64,000 nucleotides of DNA from Aspidiotus rigidus (taxonomy: Eukaryota; Arthropoda; Insecta; Hemiptera; Diaspididae): the NCBI GenBank assembly GCA_035079385.1, contig JAVHKY010000030.1:7913001-7977000 (forward strand), read 5' to 3'. A program made the translations under genes and the position numbers. Each line of letters starts with the position of its first letter. The first letter of the stretch is position 1. This document shows positions 1 to 13,300 of the stretch, piece by piece. The notes below the pieces were generated by a model that made no database searches, was not told where the DNA came from, and was given only the letters and a program-made list of their open reading frames with translations.

Positions 1-839
1 GAAGAGCCGCTGTCACAAGTTGTCTGAAATGCATGATGCCGTTCTTCAACCCGTCTTTGGGAGATTCTGGATTTCAGTGTTGAAACAGCTCAACAACTCT
101 GGCCAAACGACTTCACTGCCCGCGGTGCCATCGTCAAAGTCACGTATCTTCAAAGTAGTTCAGAACAGGACCCAGACCAGGTGAAAAAATAAGGTCTTCT
201 TTCTTAGTTATCGTTTCAAACGCTTCAACGACCTAGCCTTACGACCGCAGGCAAACTACTCGAATTTATTGGAGGACTAGTAAGCCGACTTCCGGTATCT
301 TCTGGATTTTGTAAGGGAAATTTTCTCAAGTAAATTTTCTCGCATGGTAAATTTTTTCAGATAAATTTCCTCTGGAAAATTTTCGTAAGGCAAACTTTGC
401 AGGCAAATTTTCCTGTCACAGCGCAGAAGACCATAATTTTGAATTTTGTGAGGTTTTAAGATGCTGATCTGTGAGCTATTTTTCTTCTTTATCATAAATG
501 TGGTTTTAATATGTGAGCTTATCGATTCGAACTTTTTTTTTGGTAAGTTTCTATTTCTGTTTCAAGACTGGTCCTTACTCAAGAAGTTTATTCTTTTGTC
601 CGACCATGACCCTAAATTACCGGGACTGTAGCGCGTACAAACCAGCACATTAATAGACTCGTTCACAAAGAATAAACGATCGAACAGTACAGGAAGTTTC
701 CATCTACCTATAATAACCGTTGAATCGTTAAAATCAGACGAAGAAGGAGCGAAAGATACTTTGAGAATTGGAATGAGAACGTAAAAAATTCCCAATTCAT
801 CTAATCAGCTATCGCCGGCCGCTATTAAAACTCAATAAT
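1..839. other. 5' flank, no recognised gene
   Basis: Bases 1-190 are moderately G+C-rich and open in one + frame up to a CAG|GTGAAA donor-like site near 180, but no family is recognised. Bases 290-420 hold a run of short imperfect repeats of the form AAATTTTC(T/G)... with no coding meaning. Confidence 0.4.
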
Positions 840-1241
840 CTGTCTATCTAATTTCATTTCGTGTGCAAGCGTGTCGAGAGCAGTCACGTGGTTCGGACAG
901 ATCACGTCGTCGTCGCGTCAACTCAGCTGATCGCTTGTTACGCGTGCACTCAGCGTCAAAGTTGGTTCTGGAATTTTCGGAGGAACTCGTACGAGAGGGA
1001 AGGTGGAGACGATCATTCGCCAATCAGCGTTCTCGCTCCCCCTGTACTGTAGTAGCTTGCTCGGCTGGCAAATGCGACGTCTATGTAATTACGATTTAAA
1101 TCTTGGTTGCCAGTAGTATTTGATTCGTTGTCGATTGCGCGTTAACTTCGTGCGATTTTCTAGAGCGATTCTTCTTGCGCTGTGTTTTTTCCCTATCAGT
1201 TGTATTTTTTAAATTTGTCGAACTGAAAAGCATATAAAGAT
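840..1241 (+). promoter_or_regulatory. Probable promoter and 5' UTR of the mfas-like gene
   Basis: The 400 bp before the ATG are clearly richer in G+C and CpG than the surrounding AT-rich DNA, with a palindromic E-box CACGTG near 883 and several CGTC/GCGTC motifs. This fits a CpG-bearing arthropod promoter and 5' UTR. The TATAAA at about 1233 lies only nine bases before the ATG, too close to act as a TATA box. The transcription start cannot be placed from sequence alone. Confidence 0.4.
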
Positions 1242-1372
1242 ATGATTGCGAAGGTGTCTGTTCAAATTTTCATTCTCATTTATTGCTCCTGCTGCTTGCT
1301 GAAGACGACGAACGCTTGGTTTTTGAATGATTTTACCGATGGTCACGCCGATGTTTTCTCGACCATTGACAG
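1242..1372 (+). CDS. mfas: mfas-like exon 1: signal peptide
   Basis: Codes for residues 1-43 plus two bases of codon 44. The N-terminus MIAKVSVQIFILIYC and the following Cys/Leu-rich stretch make a classic secretory signal, probably cleaved near the TTNAW junction. The donor is AG|GTAAGG. Confidence 0.85.
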
Positions 1373-4300
1373 GTAAGGACTTCCTCCCGGCTTTATTATC
1401 CTGCCAAGAGGCTACGATCAAATTTCGTCCTAAAAGGAGTTGTTTCCTTTTCTCAGAGAGAATTCGCGAGAACTGTCCAATGATAGCTGTTACGCAGGGT
1501 GTAAATTTTGCAAAAAAATTTGAAAAGTATAAGGACTTCTCATTCTGGATTAGTGGACTAATCCTGTTAATGTGTGAAACAGAGCACGATGAATTTCTAT
1601 AGGAAAGTGAAACGTCACTCCACGTCCGCGTCCTGTTGTCTTTTGGCCAGTACCGGCCTACCTGTCGCTTATATTCAGTTCTCAATTGTCATTCATTAGG
1701 CAGCACGGTATAGTGCAGCTGTACCACGCTACGCTCTACCGGTTTACCACTGTTGTTCATTTTTGTAATAAAGATTGTTCGAACAAAATTTACACACACT
1801 GACTGGTACTATATGCAGTACATGACTATACACCTTCGTAGCCGTACTATACTCTCCTCTCCACAACGCTCGAGTAATTTTCTCGTACTATTTCGTGCGA
1901 AGCTTACAACGTATATTATATGACAGTAATACGAGCTTCACATTTCAATTTTCTTACTTTCAAACTACAGAACACATTATTGAGTGTAGACATAAACGGA
2001 CGTTCGTTTGAATCTCATTCTATATTGTAGAGTCCCTATTCATGAGATTTAGTCCTACGCTTTGTAGGTATTTCATCTTTCAATATTCTTGCGGGTTTGC
2101 GTCACGGATGTTGAATTCGTGCGACCTATAATTTGGCATATAATTGCCATGTACATTGTTCAAATACATCGCAGTTTATCTTTGCAAATTCGCGACTCTA
2201 CTTATGACTCAGTCTTCAAAATTAGTCAACTTTCGTGTTTTACGCCTGCCCTCCTTCAATTGCGAGACAAGTTCCTGTATCCCATTTAAAACGTCCATGC
2301 GGGACAATTAACTGACCACATATACGAGTTATCGAATATTTGTAGCAGTAAAGTGCGCTTAATGTACTGCCATGCGGTGATTTCTTGGCTAAAATTACCA
2401 TAATCCGGATCGGGTTCATGGCGGAAGAAGCAACCTGGAAACCGATCACGAAGGTACGAGTTTATTGTGAAGTTCGACGGAGACATCCCCATTACCATAA
2501 ATTGTCCTAAAAGAAGAGGATTTTTGGTGAGCGTACATGGTCACGAAGTTTCTTCTTACGTTGTCAAGCACCTTTAGATAGCAGAACTTGAAGTTTCTTC
2601 CAGGCCTCACTTGTTTCTAGAAATTAGAACTCTACATTTTGCAAAGATGAAGTTGAGAGTAGATGAGCGGAGGATAGACGTGTTCATTCGGAATGACTTA
2701 TCACTTTCGGCAAAAGATATTAATATTAAAATGTTTCAAATTCGTGCAGAAAATCTGTTTTATAGCGGGTTAATTGGGAAGAATTCCACCGTCCTTCCAG
2801 AGAATTGTAGTTGCGAGAGAACCTGGGGTTTAAACTTACTGTGGGAGGGGCTTTAACCAATTCCGAACATCGAATTATATGATTGATCAAAATTTAACCT
2901 TCGAAGATTTCGAGAAGGGGAGGAAAAACTTCGAATTTAATTGGCACGAACAGCAAACCGCTCTATGGAAAGAATTGAGGAGTATGGCATTTTCAGTATC
3001 TTGTAATTTGTTGGTACGCTGCTCATTGTAGGTGATTCAAGTCCTCGTCAAAATTTCCCAAGCTCCCCCCTCCCCTCTCTCTTCAATAGCTCGATGGTCG
3101 GAAATGTTTTCAGTCCCAAGGTTGAGAAAAAGGTGAAAGGAGGACAAGTTTGTCTATGTCAAAAATAGGTCAATATTTTTCCTGGAAACCGTATCTTTAC
3201 AAATGGCAGATGGAAAAATTTTTCGAAAGACCCCCTACGTCAAATTTCCATCGAACAAACTTTTGGCAGGAATAAGATTTGGAAAAATTGAGAGGGGAAG
3301 GGTCGCTTAGGGATAGTAGTAGAAAAAATCCTGTCATTCCAACTGTATAGGAAAGGATGATGGAGGGTAAGTCGTTGAACCGAGGGGTACTTCATATGGC
3401 CACAATCGTGAATTCTCTGAATGTTTTTTCTTTGAACTGTTCGTTGCTAAAATAAATAAATTGAATGAATTTATGAATTCCCTAGGCCAGCGATTCCCAA
3501 TCTATGGGTCGCGAAAAAATTCGAAGTGGATTTTCAAAAATTCTGAAAATGTTCGTATGCGTAAATAAAATAAAATATACTCCTAACTAAGAAGTACTGT
3601 TGCATTCAGTGACTTCAGATGTACGTTCAATGATCAATTAATCTGTATCGCCTCATGGCATTGACGTCAGTTTTTGTACTTACTGATGTGTGTTCAGGGC
3701 TGTAGGCAAAGAATATTTGCAGTTAGCACCGGTTCGGGCTGCCCATTCCTTTCAAATACCCCATCCTGTCTACAGAAGCGCTGAACCTACTTTTGCCATT
3801 TTCCTCATCGTATTTATGTGAGGATGGCATCTCAGCCATTATCGGAATTGTTTGGAGCCGAGTCAATATTTGCGCCTAAAAATTAGAATCACGAAAAATG
3901 AGCCAATTTTAAAATTGTGTCGTCATCCATAAAATTGTGAGAACCGTTACCCTAGACCACTGAACCGAATTTCGAAAGTCTTTTTCGCATTTCTTCTGCA
4001 GTTCTTGTGTTACAGCGAAGTCGGCCTTCTCAATACGACTGTCTACAAGATGATATTTTTGAAATTTGTAGACCCAGTAGCTCCTGAGAACGAATTTTTC
4101 CAAGTACCTTCCTCTATTTAGCTCGTCACTCGAAATTCTCCCAAAGCCATCCTCTACACAGTTTCAAAACTCAAAATTTTCCCACCTTTGCTTCTCTACG
4201 CAAGCGTTTAATTCAAAAATCTGTCCGAGCAATGAAGTTTCGCCCAGTCTTTCCTCGATAGGGATTTAATTTTTTTTTTTTTTAAAGACTTTCCTATAAT

Positions 4301-7300
4301 CTTGTATCACATTTCAGGATATTGTTTTGAATTTCCTTCTTGGATTACCCCTCAACAGCTTCAAAATTACCGGAATTTCCTCCTCGGTCTTCTTTAGTAC
4401 CTTGAATGCTGAAAATTTTCCCCTGGACCTCATCAGTTTAGGGTCGAATTCTTCACCGTTAGCTAACATTTTCGTCAAAACGTTGATAACGTCATCGAGA
4501 ACCATTTTATCTCATGTTCATGATTTACTCGTTTCTTTATTCCATGTTATTTCGAAGATATCTCGATAAGATCTGGAATGAATTTGTTTAAAGTCACTTA
4601 CATCTTGCATTTCGTTTACCGACGAGGGAAAGAACGAGCATCCGTAGATTTATGATGCTCGTGGATGATGAGTTTAACTTATTTATTATCTGGGAAAGTT
4701 GTCGTCTCATGAATACATCATCGTGTAAAGCAAACAAAGAGCTCACTAACGACAGTAAGACAAAGACGGTGGTTAGAAAATGCATATAAATGAAGAAAGA
4801 GAGAAATAGATGAAGAAGAATGAAGAAGAAAAAAAAAAAAAAACAAAAATTAATAGTTACCGTATATTGTTGAGATGATTACACGCTTTCTACACTCCGG
4901 AGCAAGATGACGCATCATTATACGGTATACAATTACGGATTATTACTAATTTGGCTGACTAAAAACCACAAGTCAAGTTATAGATGACATCTAGGATAAT
5001 TTGAAGTTACGATCGAAATACTCGAGTTTTTTAGTGGAAATACCAATGGCGGATGAAAAGTCTTTGTAAAAAAATTGATGTTACCTACCTTGCTGCTTTG
5101 AGAAATTGTGTAATTATTTCGAGATTCTAAGAATGTAAAACTAGGAAAAAGTGAGAAAGAATTTCTACTACAACTATGTCGATTTCCAGGATTTCCTTTC
5201 GTATAGAAAATTTATAGCAGGGAATTCACGATCCCTGTCTGATCTCATTGAGAGATTTTCCGAATCCAACGTCTTGTGGATGTAAACCTCTTGAGTCGAA
5301 GTTTTTCTGAGTCCCTCAAATGCAGCAGGTGGCTTTTCACATTGTCTTTCAGTTGAGTCCATATCCGAGTTCTCGTGATTTCAATTCTCTCAAGTCCCTC
5401 TGACACAAAAGCCAGCTCCTCCTTTTCCTTTTCAGTCGGAAATTTTCCAAAACTCCTTTTCTGGTAGGTCGCAAGGTTTTTCTGATCAAGTATCATTTAT
5501 GAATTTTTCAAATGAGAGAATAAGGGCCGTATTAACTTGAAGTAGATTTTTCCAAATCCATACAGCTCGTGACTAGAAATCTTTTCAAAAGGCACTTAAA
5601 AAAAAAAACTTTCTGCTGTGCAATAATTGAAGACCACAAATAACGTCTTAGAGTAGATGACGTCGTCAATAATTTTCTTCCGAAAGTAGGTGAAGGCCAC
5701 GTTCATCTTATGACGTCATCAGCGGGTTGAAATCTTGACCTAGCTTGCATGCTTGTTTTTTATTTTTATGTTGAGCGAATGCATCAACAAAAAAGTAGCG
5801 GATTCCCCGCTGAAAATTTTCCTCCAACAATAAATTGCAATTTGAAAGTTTTTAAATTCTGAAGTGCGAAGGTCGTGAAATTTTCTAAATATTTACACTG
5901 AATATGAAGGGGTTACACTTGATTTTCTAGCCTTTGACTTTCCCAGGTGTTTTGTTTCAAATTTTGTGCCTGATTTCACTCCAGAATTCGTGAAAAGTTG
6001 CTATCATTTTCTGGCGTCATGAATAAAAGCACGAGGAAAGAACAATTGGTTCTATTGAAAGGAAGGTAGGGTAGCAGAGATTTCCATTTAAGATAATTAC
6101 CGGTATTCATGAGAGTGTCGAACTATTTGATGCAGGTGTAGAATCTGAAATGTAGTTCAAGAAGATGCAAATATATAATTTGTTCTTTTCTTTCCAGGTT
6201 CAAAGATCTAGAATCGTTAGAAAGCGAACCTATACCCAATGGATCTGAGTCGGCACCCGTGTCATCGAATGAGAAAGAAAATCCGAATAGAGAAATTCTA
6301 GCCTCCGGTACGTACCTAAATTATATTTTTTCGTGAGCGTATACCTCGACGTGAAGGCGAAGGCCATTCATGTTCAGTAGATTGATATTGTTATTCATAC
6401 GTCGGCTCGTTGACATAAGACACCGTTCGAATGAATAAATGTTCGAGAGTACACATGCCAGGGCTCATTTGTACGAGACATCCTGTCGTTTATCTTATGA
6501 CCAGTATTGTAGAGCCACTCCTGTTCATAACTCGAGACTATCATATTTGTGCACCTAAAAGCCAAACACATTTTCAACGAAAATATTATTCTACGCGTTC
6601 TTTTTTTAGATTTATTATCGAGCTTGTTTCGCGGTGGACTGGGTCTTCCTCATGGAATGTCATTCCTTAAACAAATTACCAAACAACCATGGTGGAAAGG
6701 GTACGTATATCATCTCTTTCACCTGACCTCGTATTAGTGTGTAACTCTCTTTACCGCGATAAAAAAAAAATGCTACAAAAAAGCTTTCAGCTAATCTATT
6801 TAGGTCTAAATGAATAGTCGTCCGTACGGAAATAAGCTCGTACTGCGTCCCAAGTGCTAGTACGTATACGATAGTGGTATTTAAATTTTATCGTGTATTA
6901 CTTCTTTCGAAAAGAGGGGTATTCATAACAATCTGCGCGATAAGTCTTAGCAGTGCCGGCACTATGTGTAATGGGCGAGGAAAATGACTCATAAATTGGA
7001 TCTAAACATGGGCCGTAGGAACATATTATCGTGGTAGCAATAATAATAATACTCTGCGGAAGAATTTATTATCGCTGCACTTGCGATAACGAGGGAAATG
7101 GAAATTAAAAAATATTTCAACGATATGGAGCAGAAATGTACACAATGACGTTGTAACCATTGAACCGAAGGTTTTTGAAGCACCTATAATTCCAAATGAG
7201 TATTGAGCAGCCTTTACTATAAGAAAATGGATTATGATTAAAAGGGAAAGGAAGTTCAACGGCTGATTATGAGAAACTCCCGGCTCACTTTGTTCATTTT

Positions 7301-10300
7301 TTGCAGCGTCGTCTTGATTAACTAACTTATATTGATTTTGGCGAACAGAAAACCTGTTTTGCTAGGTTTTTCGACTTTGATAAAATCAGGATCGATCATT
7401 TGGTCGAAATTATTCCCCATTCTCCCTTATTTACAGGGCAATGCTTGAAATTATTTGAGGTCCTTCTCTTGATAACAAAGGTGAAAAAATAAATTATCCA
7501 AAAAGAACAAATTTATTAATTCAAATGAATTTACAACCGTATAAACATTAAAATAATGCAGACTGAGCCAGCTTTCGGCTAAAAATAAGCCATTATCAAA
7601 GCAATACGAAGCACAGACTAAAGTAATTACAAGTACAACACGAACAGGAAACCGAAAACGCGTGAGGTAGGGAAGGAAGAAGATGACGGAATCATGGTGA
7701 TTCATGACTAGAGCAATAAACCTTCTCGATAAACTCATCTTCTGGAATAAACTGGTTAAGAAGAGTAACTTTAGTATCATGTTTATGGCGGACGATTTCA
7801 ATATTTTCAAGAGCAGTACGTTTCCTATAGGAACTCTCATTATGAAGCAAGGTAACAGAGCCCTCTTCGAACTTATGATTTTGCGATATGAGGTGGTCAG
7901 CAAAAGCAGACTCACCTACAGAATTGGACTTCCAAGCCTTCATATGCTCTTTCTCTCTTATTTTAAGTTGGCGACTAGAGTGAATCTCTCATCAGGAAGG
8001 TACCCTTGAAAAAGATGATTCTCGTACCAAACCCTGTACCGCCTAGGCTGTATGGCCTCCCTAAGGTCCATAAGGAAGGTACTCCTATGAGGCCAGTAGT
8101 TTCTTATGTCTCCTCCCCTGCTTACTACTTGGCTAAATTCCTTGACCGGTGGTTCAAGTCTAGGGTTGACTTTATATCTAAACACTCTGTGAAAAATTCT
8201 GTTAATCTTATTGAGAATATTGTTGATACTCCTCCTCAGGGTTCCTCTTTGCTCTCGTTTGATGTAGTAGGTCTCTTCCCTCATATTCCAGTGGCCCCCA
8301 CGCTTCAATGTTTGGTTGAGCTTTTAGTTTCTGCTCAAGTTTCCCACGAGGAGATTTCTGAATTTTTTGAATTGCTTAATACCTGTTGGAATCCTAACTT
8401 CTGTTTATTTGATGGTAAAATTTATGAGTTCCCCTCGGAGGTGGGGATACCTATAAGTTCACCTTTGGGCTCCCTCATTTCTGAGGTGTTCATGTTTAGG
8501 CTTGAAACCGAGTTATTCTCCTGCCTTCCTGCCTCTCTAGACCATATCGTTTACTCGTACAGGTACGTCGATGACGTTCTGTATCTGTGGAGCGGCCTCG
8601 ACCATCTGAGGGATGCGTTCCTTGAATACATCAATAGTTTATATCCTTCTATAAAATTCACCATGGAGGTTGGTAGCTCTCACATCAATTTCATGGACCT
8701 CTCCATTACTGTCTTTAATAACCATTCATGAGTTCAGCATCTTTAGGAAGGGGACGTGCACTGACATGACCATACATGGGTCTTCTTTCTGCCCCCCTTC
8801 CCATAAATATGCTGCTTATAACTCCTTAGTTCACAGGCTTGTCCACGTTCCTCTGAGCTCCTCAGAGTTCTCTAAAGAGGCTTCGGTCATTAAGAACTTG
8901 GCCATTCGCAATCATTTAGATATCGATATCGATGGTTTGATAAGGAAAAAATTAATCAAAAAATTTCTTGATGGGACTACCTCCCTCCCTTTCTCCCTCG
9001 TAATACTAATGATAAATCTAATAGAGTCGCCTCCCCTATTTGGGCAAATTTTCTTCTACATTAAGTCGGGTCTTAAAACCCTTTGGCTTTAAACCAGTTT
9101 ATTACTGTCTCACTACTGTTAAAAGAATTTTTATAGTAATACTAAGGATCGCATTCCGAAGAATGAGTCGAGTGGTGTTTATAAAATTAAATGTCAGGAT
9201 TGTGAGAGTGTTTATATAGGTGAAACTAGTCGCCAACTTAAAATAAGAGAGAAAGAGCATATGAAGGCTTGGAAGTCCAATTCTGTAGATGAGTCTGCTT
9301 TTGCTGACCACCTCATATCGCAAAATCATAAGTTCGAAGAAGGCTCTATTACCTTGCTTCATAATGAGAGTTCCTATAGGAAACGTACTGCTCTAGAAAA
9401 TATTGAAATCGTCCGCCATAAACATGATACTGAAGTTACTCTTCTTAACCAGTTTATTCCAGAAGATGAGTTTATCGAGAAGGTTTATTGCTCTAGTCAT
9501 GAATCACCATGATTCCGTCATCTTCTTCCTTCCCTACCTCACGCGTTTTCGGTTTCCTGTTCGTGTTGTACTTGTAATTACTTTAGTCTGTGCTTCGTAT
9601 TGCTTTGATAATGGCTTTTTAGCCGAAAGCTGGCTCAGCCTGCATTATTTTAATGTTTACACGGTTGTAAATTCATTTGAATTAATAAATTTGTTCTTTT
9701 TGGATAATTTATTTTTTCACCTTCGTTATCAGTATGTGCCGTAATTTAGAAGGAAGGATTAATCCTTCTCTTGAATTAGGAGAATATTTGAAGGAGTAAA
9801 ACAAAAGAAAACTGCAGAAGGACCGCACAAAATTGACAACACTGAGCGCTCTCGGCTAAACAGCCATTCTCGAAGTAAAGAAAGCAACTACCAACAAGAA
9901 CCAGTGATATCAAACCGAGTCATGACCGAACCAACGAGTCATCGAAATGTGAATCATTTCCGTACACTAGTTCGATCAATCCTTCTTCAGGAATGTGTCT
10001 GTTCAAAACGTTAACGTAACTATTATTCTGATGTCGGAGCATTTCTATTTCCTCAAGGGCCAGACGTTTAAATTACGAATTTTCCCTTTGGAGGAGGACT
10101 TCGGACCCCTCTTCAAAGTTGTGACCCCTTTCAATCAAATGATCAGCAAGGGCTGACTCCCCCACTTCCCTTTCATCCAAGCTTCTTGGTCATCCCTATG
10201 TAGACGCTGGGGCAATCTCCACGAGCTACCCTATAGTCCCCTCCTCTCTCGGCCACTGGAATAGGGTCCTTTAATTTCACGAAAAGACTCTTAACAGTAG

Positions 10301-13300
10301 TGTGATTGTAAAAGGCGGGCCGAAAACCGAAAGGGCGAAGGATACGGCAGGTCGTGGAGTCGAGGCATTTCCTAGTGAGTCTCCTACGAACCATAAGATC
10401 AATGTCTACTCAGACCTGATTTACTGTAGCCGGAAGGTTTATAATAATTAATTCTTTGAGAAAAGCGGCTTAATCCAAGGGGATATGAATCAAGCGATGT
10501 ATCAGGCCATTAAAAGTAGCAACTTTGTGGGCAACAGGTACGAGTGACGACCCGTGGATGGTAATATCGGTCGAGATATTTTTTCTATAAATATCCAAAT
10601 TCATGGATACCGTTAATGACGGAAACAGACAAGTCCAAGAAGTTTATAGAGAAGCCACCTAACTTCCAGTGTAAATTTTATGGAAGGGTAGATTGCCCTA
10701 GCGTCTACATAGGATAACCAGCCGTCAACTCCAAATTAGAGTTGATGAGCACAAAAAATCTTGGATGAAAGGGGAATGGAGGAATCAGCATTTGCTGATC
10801 ATTTGATCGAAAGTGGTCACAACTTTAAAGAGAGGTCCAAAGTCCTCCTCCATAAGGAAAATTCGTAGTTTAAACATCTAGCCCTTGAGGAAATAGAAAT
10901 CCTCCGACATCGGAATAATAGTGACGTTACCGTTTTGAACAGGTACATTCTTGAAGAAGGACTGATCGAACTAGTCTACGGGAATGATTCACAATTCGAT
11001 GACTCGGTTTGATATCACTTTTTCTCGTTGGTAGTTGCTTTCTTAACTTCGAGAATGGCTGTTTAGCCAAAAGCGCTCAGTGTTTTTAATTTCGTGCGGT
11101 ACTTTTAAAGTTTTGATTATGGATGACCTCCTCTTGATATACGTAGCTCACTCGATAGTTGGAATTTTTTCAATTCCTTCTCCCTCCTCCTCATATAGCT
11201 CGAAGGGTGAAATGTTTTTACTTTTCTAGAGTAACTCCCCACTGAACTACAGTGACTTTTAAGCGACGTCGATTGCAAGTCGAATTAGTTTTGCCTAACC
11301 AAATGTTGACCGCAAATCGACCCATGATGATTCCCTCACTCAGTTTCATCGACTCATTGATGACGTTGAAATCGAGTCGAATATTGGGATTAGATCAATG
11401 TAGACCTCAAATAGGCCCGATCGATACCAGTGACGTCAACGTGCAGTCGATTTCAACGAAAATAGCGGATGGTAAACATTTTTTCTAAATAAACTCCCGC
11501 AAGACAATTTTCCTGTTGAGGCTAAACCTCCGACAATTAACACAAACTACAGTAAATCTCTATCTATATACAATATATTCTTCCAAGTATTACGTTGCAC
11601 ACACACGCACTCACCTCTTACTCTGTTTTTTCTCAATCCTGACTTCAGTTCATTCTTACCTCTTTAGTAGGTAAACCTACACTTTTTGCCTCACTATGTC
11701 ACTAATTAGATAATACTGCATTTCCTACAGAGTAGGGAGGGTGGTTGTGTTTTGGAAACAATTGTTGTGGAGCTTGGTACAATTAGGTCATATCTCTATA
11801 GTTGCATTGTGTAGACCGGTATCACAAGCTTCCCTGGAATAAAATTAAAGTTGATGCTATTTCTAGTTTCTCAACGTAATGGGTAATTTTGTACAAGAAT
11901 GAACACAATTACTGAGCAATGAGTACTGACTACTCGTTATAATCTATTTGCGCGGTGTTATTTTTCACTATTGGTTGGATTTCACGCAAATTGTCTGACT
12001 AAAATCAATAATTCGTTCATTAACCCAGTTTTAATTACAACATTTATTTGCTCGACGTGCCATTCGAATAGATTTGAGATGAGACACATTACCGACAGTC
12101 ATCAGCTCTAATGAGAGCGTAAAGATGACTTCCTCTTCGTTGCGAATCACCTTTTAGGCGAAGGAAAAAAAAAAGTTCACGTAATGATTTCTGGAGGGTT
12201 GGTTAATTTCTTTTTTCTTTGATGAAAAGGGAAGCCACAAAGTTAGATGTCGAAAATTCCTCTACCCCTGTTTGTTCTTTACCTTGGTAAGTAAAATTTT
12301 GTTCGAGAATGATTCTGAGTTTTCATCACTCGTCGATCTTCCTTCTTTCATGGAACTTCTTGAAATGCGTAGCAACAACATAAAAATTTTATTTTAAATA
12401 AGCCCTGAAAATAAACAATTATCATATTTTTCGATAAATAAGAAAATAAAGAAGCCAATTGAAAATAAAAAAACTCTTAGCCTACTTCCTCATAGCTGCT
12501 CAAGATTGCCTTAATTAACTATGTTGATCGAGGCAAACAAAGAGCCTGTTTTATGGGTGTTGCTTTTTGTTTATACTTTTTCTGAAAATAAAGATTAAAC
12601 TTTGTTCCCTTCTACTTTGAAAGTCCATATTTTTCCAAGTTTCCCCTTATCAGATGCAGCTCAGTATTCAATTTTTTTTCTTAAGTTCCTTTCCCCTCAT
12701 AGCTTGAGAGATGAAATTTTTCCAAGTCCCTTTTCTATCATACATAATTATATATAGTTTAAAAGTTGAGATTTTTCCAAGTACCGCATTTTGCCGGATG
12801 GCACCCGTCACTTTTCTTCATATTATTGTATTCCTCCCCTCCCCATAGAACAGGTTCCATGTTGAAGAATAAAACCATTTTATAAGATCTAGGCTGGAAG
12901 ATTTTCCTGATAATAATGTTTGATTAGTGCTGCTTTCAGAAATCTGATCAGGGATAAATGGAAAGGGGAATTATCAGATACCTTTTCATTTTTTATGATA
13001 CCATTCAGCGAAAGAGTCTTTATTATTATCATTTTTTCGTTTTTTATTCTTTTACTTTTTCATTACCTGTTTTTATTCATCCATTGTACTAGTATTTTAT
13101 TGATATTGAATATGATGGAAAAATTAATTAAAGAAAAACAAATTATTTTCCCTTGTTTCATCTATTTACTTTTTTTTTTTTAATTTACCCTATTTTATTC
13201 TTTGACATGTTTCATGTCTTTGCTCTGACCTCTCCACTCCCCTGCCCAAACCCCAAAATTTGCGTGCGCGTGCCGTGCGCTGGCGTGCAGATAATCTTGG

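Larger units (their letters stand above)
7470..9731 (+). mobile_element. Penelope-like element 1 (PLE1), degraded, with 0.5-kb inverted arms
   Basis: This Penelope-like retroelement is read on +. Its 3' end (9226-9731) is repeated in inverted orientation at its left (7470-7978), about 505 bp each and differing mainly by single bases and a 3-nt indel. Partial inverted or tandem copies of this kind are typical of PLE insertions. Between and within the arms lie a 5'-truncated reverse transcriptase and a GIY-YIG endonuclease domain, separated by frameshifts. It lies in intron 3 of the mfas-like gene in the sense direction. The next PLE starts only 90 bp to its right. Confidence 0.85.

Noticed and set aside
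1229..1241. TATAAA as TATA box of the mfas-like gene
   Set aside because: It lies nine bases from the ATG, leaving no room for a 5' UTR.
1209..1685. 158-codon - frame over exon 1
   Set aside because: Antisense to the signal-peptide exon; no recognisable domain.
7451..7943. Long minus-strand open frames at the left of PLE1
   Set aside because: They are the inverted copy of the PLE1 3' region, not a separate gene.
7704..8009. 101-codon + frame
   Set aside because: Reverse-strand shadow of the inverted PLE arm.
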